Source: Lysobacter sp. yr284 | Lineage (GTDB): Bacteria; Pseudomonadota; Gammaproteobacteria; Xanthomonadales; Xanthomonadaceae | Assembly: GCF_900107375.1 (NCBI RefSeq) | Contig: NZ_FNPT01000017.1 | Span: 44,435-108,434, forward strand | DNA: 64,000 nucleotides | Reading direction: 5' to 3' | Shown here: one piece after another, positions 56,021 through 64,000 of the stretch | Layout of the letters: each line of letters begins with the position of its first letter | Position numbering within the stretch: position 1 is the stretch's first letter | Made by a program: the position numbers and the translations under genes | Notes under the pieces: generated by a model | Seen by the model: only the letters and a program-made list of their open reading frames with translations | Told to the model about the DNA's origin: nothing | The model's database searches: none

Positions 56021-57061
56021 ATGCGCCGGCGTGTGCGGATGAACGTGTCGATGAACCGGTCGCTCGCCGCCGCCGCGCTGCTCGCGCTGGCCGGCGCGAC
56101 GCTGGCGCCCGCGCCGCTCGCGGCGCAGCCGGTCGCGGCGCAGGCCGCCGCCGCGCCCAGCGAGCGCGTGCTGCGCGTGGGCGAGCGGCGCCTGCGGGTG
56201 ATCGTCGAGAACCCGCCCGGCCGCGCGCGCGCCGAAGAACTGCAGCGCTGGCTGGCCGAATGCGCGCGCGCCCAGCTGACCGCGTTCGGCGCGTTCCCGC
56301 TGCGCGAGGCGACGGTGCGCATCCGCCTGGTGCCGCGCCGCGGCCGCGATCCCAGTCCGGTGCCGTGGGGCCAGACCGTGCGCGAGGACGGCGTGTCGGT
56401 GCTGCTGTACGTGCGCGAGGACGCGGGCCGCGACGAACTGCGCGCGGACTGGACCGCGGTGCACGAACTGGCGCACCTGTTCCATCCCTTCCTCGGCGAC
56501 GACGGCCGCTGGCTGGCCGAAGGCCTGGCGAGCTATTACCAGAACGTGCTGCGCGCGCGCGCCGGCCTGCTCGACGGCGACGAGGCCTGGCGACGCCTGG
56601 ACGCCGGCTTCCGCCGCGGCCGCGCCGACGGCGGCGATGCGCGCATGGACCAGGTCGGCTGGAGCCGCGCCAGCACGATGCGCATCTACTGGGCCGGCGC
56701 GGCGTTCTGGCTGGACGCGGACCTGAGCCTGCGGCGCGAGCGCGGACGCAGCCTGGACGAGGTGCTGGCGGCGTACGCGCGCTGCTGCCTGCGCGAGGAC
56801 AGCCGCACCACGCCGCAAGCGTTCATCGCCGCGCTCGACCGCGCCGGCGGCGGCGGCACGCTGGCGCGCACGTACGCGCGGCACGCGGCGATGACCGGGT
56901 TTCCGTCGCTGCAGGCCGACTACGCGGCGCTGGGCATCGAAACCCAGGGCGAGGCGCTGCGGTTTTCGCAGGAGGCCGCGGCGGCGCGCTTGCGCGCGGC
57001 GATCGTGGGGCCGCGGGCGGCGGTGGCGGTGCGCTCTTCGGCCGATGGCGACGGCGAATAG
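56021..57061 (+). CDS. Secreted gluzincin-type metalloprotein (M61/peptidase MA-like)
   Basis: 346 residues with a signal peptide (NRSLAAAALLALAGATLAPA). The zinc motif is HELAHLFHP, His148/Glu149/His152, with WLAEGLASYYQNVLRA supplying the downstream Glu ligand, the gluzincin arrangement of M61 and related basic membrane peptidases. GEGRWLAE-type spacing is as in peptidase MA. ATG 56021 (after a weak GAGG) is chosen over GTG 56015 and later Met codons (56039, 56051). Cleavage targets unknown. Convergent with the UPF0114 gene, with a family A repeat pair between. Confidence 0.8.
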   Translation: MRRRVRMNVSMNRSLAAAALLALAGATLAPAPLAAQPVAAQAAAAPSERVLRVGERRLRVIVENPPGRARAEELQRWLAECARAQLTAFGAFPLREATVRIRLVPRRGRDPSPVPWGQTVREDGVSVLLYVREDAGRDELRADWTAVHELAHLFHPFLGDDGRWLAEGLASYYQNVLRARAGLLDGDEAWRRLDAGFRRGRADGGDARMDQVGWSRASTMRIYWAGAAFWLDADLSLRRERGRSLDEVLAAYARCCLREDSRTTPQAFIAALDRAGGGGTLARTYARHAAMTGFPSLQADYAALGIETQGEALRFSQEAAAARLRAAIVGPRAAVAVRSSADGDGE

Positions 57062-57085
57062 GCGGGGTTCGTCGTTGTCGCTTCG

Positions 57086-57174
57086 GCGCGGTCGCGGCTT
57101 GCGCCGCGCCTACAGTCCGGGACGAATCCGGATGCCGTCCCTTGCAGGAGCGGCGCGAGCCGCGACCGCGACAC
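57086..57174. repeat. Palindromic repeat pair, family A
   Basis: Complement copy GCGCGGTCGCGGCTTGCGCC from 57086 and direct copy TGCAGGAGCGGCGCGAGCCG from 57143 form a hairpin between the convergent M61-like and UPF0114 genes. Confidence 0.82.
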
Positions 57175-57233
57175 CGCGCCTACAGCGAAAGCCAATCGCG
57201 AGCCGGCTTCCCGGCCCGCGATGCAGACGGGCC

Positions 57234-57875
57234 TCAATGGGCGTTCTTGGCCGCCTTGATCCCGGCGCTCATCAGCTTGTCGGTCCAGGCGATGCCGACC
57301 GCCGAGACGATGAACAGCAAATGGATCAGGGCCTGCCACATCACCCCTTGCTCGGTGATGTCGGTGCAGCGCATCGCCTTTTCCAGGGTGCCGTTGGCGG
57401 TCATCGCCGCGACCGCGCGCGCCATCTCGTAGGCCTCCGGCGTGCCGCACAGCGGCAGCCCCAGGCTGCCGGCGCCGATGAAGGTCTTGAGCAGGTGGAT
57501 CGAGGAGATGCCGATGATCGCCATCGCCAGCTTGACCTTGAGCACGCTGGCGTTGACGTGGCTCAGCCACTCGGGCTGGTCGGGATGGCCTTCCAGGCGC
57601 AGGCGCGAGACGAAGGTCTCGTAGCCGCCGACGATCACCATCACCAACAGGTTGGAGATCATCACCACGTCGATCAGGCCGAGCACGATCAGCATGATCG
57701 CCTGCTCGGTGAGGTTGGCCGCGTCGGTGATCAGGTGGATCAGTTCGCGCACGAACTGGAACACGTACACGCCCTGGGCCACGATCAGGCCCAGGTAGAG
57801 CGGCAGCTGCAGCCAGCGCGAGCTGAAGATCAGGGCCGGCAGGGGATTGAGTCGGTTGATCTTGGGGTCGGTCAT
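57234..57875 (-). CDS. UPF0114 family membrane protein (YqhA-like)
   Basis: 213 residues with four membrane helices ([40 protein letters not shown] then [48 protein letters not shown]). The [10 protein letters not shown] and [12 protein letters not shown] segments are the conserved core of the YqhA/UPF0114 family; function unknown. ATG 57875 ([17 protein letters not shown]) fits the family start; the much longer frame upstream is a shadow. Confidence 0.88.
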   Translation of the reverse strand: MTDPKINRLNPLPALIFSSRWLQLPLYLGLIVAQGVYVFQFVRELIHLITDAANLTEQAIMLIVLGLIDVVMISNLLVMVIVGGYETFVSRLRLEGHPDQPEWLSHVNASVLKVKLAMAIIGISSIHLLKTFIGAGSLGLPLCGTPEAYEMARAVAAMTANGTLEKAMRCTDITEQGVMWQALIHLLFIVSAVGIAWTDKLMSAGIKAAKNAH

Positions 57876-58116
57876 GCGGATCGATTGCGGTAGTAAAGGG
57901 AGCGATTCCCGCCAAGCGGGGGGCCAAGAGTAGCCGGGCGACGGCGTCATCGCCATGGCAACGGCCGTCGCATTCAGGCGCGGCACGCGTCGCATGCGCG
58001 CTGGTACGCGCCTTTCCAGGCCCGCAACGGCCGCTCGCGCGGGGCCGCGCTTACACTGCCGGCTGCCGCGAAACCCGGTTTTCGCACGTTCGTCCACTCA
58101 GCGGAGTCCGTCCCCC

Positions 58117-58839
58117 ATGATCGACCTGCACTACTGGCCCACCCCGAACGGCCACAAGATCACCTTGTTCCTGGAAGAGGCCGCCGATGCCGGCCGGCCC
58201 CAGGCCTACCGCATCGCGCCGGTCAACATCGGCGCCGGCGACCAGTTCAAGCCCGAGTTCCTGGCGATCTCGCCGAACAACCGCATGCCGGCCATCGTCG
58301 ACCATGCGCCGGCGGACGGCGGCGCGGCGGTCAGCGTGTTCGAGTCCGGCGCGATCTTGCGGTATCTGGCGGAAAAGACCGGGTTGTTCGCCCCCGCCGA
58401 CCTGCGCGGCCGGGTCGAGGTCGACGAATGGCTGTTCTGGCAGGTCGGCGGCTTCGGGCCGATGCTGGGCCAGAACCACCACTTCAACCGCTACGCGCCG
58501 GAGAAGGTGCCCTACGCCATCGACCGCTACCAGCGCGAGACCGAGCGCCTGTACGGCGTGCTCGACAAGCGCCTGGCCGGGCGCGCGTTCATCGCCGGCG
58601 AGGCCCTGTCGATCGCCGATTTCGCCTGCTATCCCTGGGCCCGCGAGCACGACTGGCACCACGTCGATCTGGCCCGCTACCCCGACGTGCAGCGCTGGCA
58701 CGACGCCCTGTCGGCACGCCCGGCCTTCCAGCGCGCCTACGAAATGGGCAAGGTATACCGCGCCGACAAGGCCATGACCGACGAGATGCGCAAGCACCTG
58801 TTCGGTACGCCGGGGTCGTCGGCGCCCAATCCGCAGTAA
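58117..58839 (+). CDS. Nu-class glutathione S-transferase / disulfide-bond oxidoreductase
   Basis: 240 residues. N-terminal thioredoxin-fold (1-85) with the start YWPTPNGHKITLFLEE (Thr/Asn residues replacing Tyr/Cys of other GSTs) and SPNNRMPAIVDH with ES (glutathione gamma-Glu binding VFESGAILRYL); C-terminal helical domain with WQVGGFGPMLGQNHHF, very close to YfcG/YghU. Such enzymes reduce disulfides and peroxides using glutathione. ATG 58117. Upstream of, and in the same direction as, the dipeptidyl-peptidase gene, 60 bases apart. Confidence 0.92.
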   Translation: MIDLHYWPTPNGHKITLFLEEAADAGRPQAYRIAPVNIGAGDQFKPEFLAISPNNRMPAIVDHAPADGGAAVSVFESGAILRYLAEKTGLFAPADLRGRVEVDEWLFWQVGGFGPMLGQNHHFNRYAPEKVPYAIDRYQRETERLYGVLDKRLAGRAFIAGEALSIADFACYPWAREHDWHHVDLARYPDVQRWHDALSARPAFQRAYEMGKVYRADKAMTDEMRKHLFGTPGSSAPNPQ

Positions 58840-61155
<2,316 letters not shown>

Positions 61156-61198
61156 ACGGCCCACCCCGCCACCGACCGACGACAAGGAACGCGACGCG

Positions 61199-61621
61199 AT
61201 GGAAACCGAGTACCGCAAACCCTGGGTGCAGCGGCATTGGGTGCTGATGCTGGTGCTGAGCTTCGTGGTGCTGATGGCGCTGTCGCTGGCCGTCGGCCTG
61301 GGCTCGCTCTACGTGATGATGTCCTCGGTCAAGGACACCGCGCCCTACCGCGAAGCGATGGCGCGGGTGCGCGGCGACGCCGGCATGGCCCAGGCGCTGG
61401 GCCAGCCGATCCAGACCAAGTGGATCCCGCTGGGCGTGGTCGAGCAGCGCGAGCAGGGCCGGGCCGCGTTCGTGGTGTTCCTGCACGGCCCGCGCGGCGA
61501 CGGCAGCGTCGATGTGCAGGGCGAGTTCGAAAGCGGCACCTGGCACTACCAGCGCCTGCAGGGCGAGGCCTTCGGCCCGCCGCGCGAGCGCTTCGACCTG
61601 CGCAGCGCGGCCGACCAGTGA
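61199..61621 (+). CDS. Small membrane protein with Coa1-like domain
   Basis: 140 residues: short N-terminal tail, one membrane helix (VLMLVLSFVVLMALSLAVGL, ~15-38) and a periplasmic domain resembling the cytochrome oxidase assembly factor Coa1 family (SVKDTAPYREAMARVRGDAG, LGQPIQTKW, FESGTWHYQRL). Coa1-like bacterial proteins are poorly studied. ATG 61199 is 43 bases after the dipeptidyl-peptidase stop, so the two are probably cotranscribed. Confidence 0.75.
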   Translation: METEYRKPWVQRHWVLMLVLSFVVLMALSLAVGLGSLYVMMSSVKDTAPYREAMARVRGDAGMAQALGQPIQTKWIPLGVVEQREQGRAAFVVFLHGPRGDGSVDVQGEFESGTWHYQRLQGEAFGPPRERFDLRSAADQ

Positions 61622-61777
61622 GCCGCGCGGCGCTCGGCCCGGCCGCCGCGCCGCCGCGCCGCACGCCGCGCGCATGACCTTCGGCGCTTGGCCGGACGCG
61701 TCCGCGGGCCGATGCTGGCGGACGCCATGCGCCAGCCGCCGTTTCTTCTTTCCGCACTTCCGACAAGGGTCGCCGCC

Positions 61778-63577
61778 ATGAAACCGCTCGTCCTCGCTAT
61801 CGCCCTGGCGCTGTGCGCGCCCGCCCTCGCCGCCGCGCCGGCCGCCGCGCCCGCCGCGGCCCAAGCCGCCAAGCCGGTTCCGGCCTGGGTCAACCAAAGC
61901 AACGAGTACACCAAGATCCTGATCAAGGCCCAGGCCGATTTCTCGCCCGAGGGCTTTTCCTTCTTCGGCATCCCCGGCTACGACGACAAGGTCAGCGACC
62001 TGCGTCCTGGCGTGAACGAGCGCTACCGCGCGGCGATGGCCAAGGCGCGCGCGCAGCTGCAGGAGAAGCTCGAACTCGAGCGCGATGCGAACGTGCGCCA
62101 GGACCTGCAGATCCTGCTCGGCGCGATCGACCAGAGCGTGCAGGGCAGCGAACTCAACGAGAAACTGATGCTGCCGTGGTTCGACGCGCCGCAGACGGTG
62201 TTCTCGGGCATGAACGCGCTGCTGTCCGACCAGACCCCGCCGCAGCGCCGGGCCAAGGCGCTGGCGCGCCTGCAGGCCTACGTCGGCCAGGCGCCGGGCA
62301 GCCAGCCGCTGACCGCGCTGGCGCGCCAGCGCTACGAGGAGCGCCTGAGCAACCCGGCGCTGCTGCAGCCGACCAAGCTCGAAGTCGAGCAGGCCCTGGC
62401 CAACGTCGAGACCTACGCCGCCGGCATCCGCAAGCTGTTCGCCAAGTACAAGATCGCCGGCGCCGACAAGGCGCTCGCGGCGATGGAAACGCAGCTGCGC
62501 GAATACGGCCAGTGGACCCGCGAGCAGGTGCTGCCGAAGGCGCGCACCGACGCGCGCCTGCCGGCGGAGCTGTACGCGTTCCAGCTCAAGCAGTTCGGCA
62601 TCGACGTCGAGCCGCAGCTGCTTATGCAGCGCGCCCAGGTCGAGTTCATGGAAACGCGCGCGGCGATGCGCCAGCTGGCGCCGCTGGTGGCCCAGGCCAA
62701 GGGCCTGAAGGTCGCCGATCCGCACGACTACGTCGCGGTGATCCGCGCGCTCAAGGCCGACACCATCCCCAACGACCAGCTCGAAGGCCGCTACCGCAAG
62801 GTCATCGACGCGATCGACCCGATCATCCGCAAGGAGAAGATCGTCGACGTGCCGCAACGGCCGATGGTGATGCGCTTGGGCAGCGAGGCCGAATCGGCGG
62901 CGCAGCCGGCGCCGCACTTCCTGCCTGCGCCGCTGGTCGGCAACACCGGCCAGCAGGGCCAGTTCGTGCTGCCGGTGGCGGTGCCCAGCGCCGACGGCAA
63001 GGCGCTGCACTACGACGACTTCAACTACGAATCGGCGGCGTGGACGCTGTCGGCGCACGAGGGCCGCCCGGGCCACGAGCTGCAGTTCACCGCGATGGTC
63101 GAGCGCGGCATCTCGCTGGCGCGCACGATGTTCGCCTTCAACTCGGTCAACGTCGAAGGCTGGGCGCTGTACGCCGAAGCCGAGATGGTGCCCTACGAGC
63201 CGCTGGACGGGCAGTTGATCGCGCTGCAGTTCCGCCTGCTGCGCGCGGCGCGCGCGATCCTCGACCCGATGCTCAACCTCGGCCTGACCGACCGCGCCAG
63301 CGCCGCCAAGATCCTCGGCGAGCAGGTCGGTTTCTCCGAGGCGATGACCAAGCAGGAACTGGACCGCTACATGTTCAACGCCCCGGGCCAGGCCGGCAGC
63401 TACTTCTACGGCTACAGCCGGATCCTGGAACTGCGCATGCAGACCGAACTTGCGCTGGGCGACAAGTTCGACCGCCTGGGCTTCAACAACTTCCTGCTCG
63501 ACCAGGGCCTGCTGCCGCCGTCGCTGCTGGCCAAGGCGGTGCAGGAGGACTACGTGCCGCAACGCAAGGGCAAGTGA
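61778..63577 (+). CDS. DUF885-family secreted metallopeptidase
   Basis: 599 residues with a signal peptide (MKPLVLAIALALCAPALAAA). DUF885 proteins, now treated as zinc metallopeptidases/carboxypeptidases, are all-helical; the conserved motif here is AHEGRPGHELQFTAM, with His427 and a nearby second His, and WALYAEAEMVPYEPLDG contributes the Glu. ATG 61778 is the first that gives a signal peptide. Followed directly by an intrinsic terminator. Substrate unknown; part of a secreted peptidase set here. Confidence 0.9.
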   Translation: MKPLVLAIALALCAPALAAAPAAAPAAAQAAKPVPAWVNQSNEYTKILIKAQADFSPEGFSFFGIPGYDDKVSDLRPGVNERYRAAMAKARAQLQEKLELERDANVRQDLQILLGAIDQSVQGSELNEKLMLPWFDAPQTVFSGMNALLSDQTPPQRRAKALARLQAYVGQAPGSQPLTALARQRYEERLSNPALLQPTKLEVEQALANVETYAAGIRKLFAKYKIAGADKALAAMETQLREYGQWTREQVLPKARTDARLPAELYAFQLKQFGIDVEPQLLMQRAQVEFMETRAAMRQLAPLVAQAKGLKVADPHDYVAVIRALKADTIPNDQLEGRYRKVIDAIDPIIRKEKIVDVPQRPMVMRLGSEAESAAQPAPHFLPAPLVGNTGQQGQFVLPVAVPSADGKALHYDDFNYESAAWTLSAHEGRPGHELQFTAMVERGISLARTMFAFNSVNVEGWALYAEAEMVPYEPLDGQLIALQFRLLRAARAILDPMLNLGLTDRASAAKILGEQVGFSEAMTKQELDRYMFNAPGQAGSYFYGYSRILELRMQTELALGDKFDRLGFNNFLLDQGLLPPSLLAKAVQEDYVPQRKGK

Positions 63578-63605
63578 CGTGCGCGGCCGAGGCCGCCGGA
63601 CGAGG

Positions 63606-63634
63606 AAGGCCGCGGCGATCGCCGCGGCCTTTTT
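63606..63634 (+). terminator. Intrinsic terminator of DUF885 peptidase gene
   Basis: AAGGCCGCGGCG (63606-63617) pairs with CGCCGCGGCCTT, followed by TTTTTCG, 29 bases after the stop codon. Confidence 0.93.
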
Positions 63635-63914
63635 CGTTGCGGCCTCCGGCGCCGGTGCGATGCCGGCGCCACGACACCTCGTCAGGCCCAACCCGCCATT
63701 GCGGCGAAGGTCGGAATCCACAACATCTAGCTGTTGCTGTTGCCGTTGCTGTTCGCTTGGACGCAACCCCGCCCGAGGCCCCGGTTGCGCAGACCCGGAG
63801 GGCGCGCGCATGGATGCGCGCGTGCGCCGTAGGGGCAGGAGGCCCCTTACGGCGCGTCCCCGCGCCCGGTGCTGGACTTAGTGGCTAGTGATCTTAAACA
63901 AGCGTTTTTCTTTG

Positions 63915-63951
63915 GTTACTTTCTTTTGGCGCGCTGCCAAAAGAAAGTAAC
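63915..63951. repeat. Perfect 16-bp AT-rich inverted repeat
   Basis: GTTACTTTCTTTTGGC (63915-63930) and GCCAAAAGAAAGTAAC (63936-63951), loop GCGCT. Strikingly AT-rich in this genome; the wider motif TTTGGTTACTTTCTTTTGGC is one I recall as common between Xanthomonad genes (from memory, not searched). Confidence 0.8.
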
Positions 63952-64000
63952 TCGGCCGCTTGCGGACGAAAGCTGTTGATTGTCGCTTGTCGTCACTCGT

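Larger units (their letters stand above)
63578..64000. other. Non-coding, hairpin-rich end of the window
   Basis: 423 bases with no gene, but with the DUF885 terminator, a GCTGTTGCTGTTGCC-like triplet-rich stretch (63730-63755), two further hairpins (63802-63823 and 63824-63855) and an AT-rich perfect hairpin at 63915-63951. The window stops inside this region. Confidence 0.7.

Overview
The window is 64 kb of a very GC-rich chromosome (by eye about 70% G+C) with dense, short-spaced genes. The content points to Xanthomonadales, family Lysobacteraceae/Xanthomonadaceae, most likely Lysobacter: an XVIPCD-bearing type IV secretion effector, several secreted S9/M61-like/DUF885 peptidases, a beta-propeller phytase paired with a TonB-dependent receptor, the rhlB/trxA/rho cluster, an sX13-like small RNA next to polA, and two families of Xanthomonad-type palindromic repeats. 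No integrase, transposase, phage gene, CRISPR array, rRNA or tRNA was seen, so this reads as core/accessory chromosome, not an island.

Layout. 1-2.8 kb: glycosyltransferase (cut by the window start) and patatin-like phospholipase. 3-7.8 kb: PAP2 phosphatase and EptA-type phosphoethanolamine transferase, divergent from an overlapping response regulator/histidine kinase pair; an envelope (lipid A) remodelling unit. 7.9-14.3 kb: EcsC-like protein, two divergent enzyme/LysR pairs (azoreductase; tautomerase), a ribbon-helix-helix protein, a 1-kb non-coding stretch with an AT-rich hairpin, and an XRE-cupin regulator. 14.4-18 kb: a tandem-receiver protein with ung, then ftsE-ftsX. 18.5-23 kb: rhlB, trxA and rho, where Rho carries a long Gln/Asn/Arg-rich N-terminal extension. 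23-28.2 kb: redox cluster with OsmC/Ohr, NmrA-like reductase, LysR, then AhpD-like protein, cupin and an ECF41 sigma factor. 28.4-31.7 kb: putative T4SS effector, small lipoprotein, TonB-like protein. 31.9-40.4 kb: Kef-type antiporter, membrane ankyrin protein, YcgL protein, cyanide-insensitive-type cydAB. 41-48.4 kb: S9 peptidase, hemF, candidate sX13-like sRNA, polA, DUF2782 lipoprotein. 48.5-58 kb: GNAT enzyme, lipoprotein, phytase/TonB receptor with a candidate Pho box, uvrD-type helicase, M61-like metalloprotein, UPF0114 protein. 58-64 kb: Nu-class GST, dipeptidyl-peptidase IV, Coa1-like protein, DUF885 peptidase and a hairpin-rich non-coding end.

How the parts fit. The extracellular/periplasmic peptidases, phospholipase, putative contact-dependent effector and envelope-modifying unit fit a predatory, competitive soil bacterium that digests macromolecules. 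The regulatory pieces (LysR pairs, ECF41, TCS, candidate Pho box) sit beside their likely targets. Palindromic repeats cluster mainly at convergent gene ends, where they probably act as transcription stops or mRNA 3'-end stabilisers. All gene boundaries are read by eye from ORF translations, start codons and ribosome-binding sites; no database search was run.
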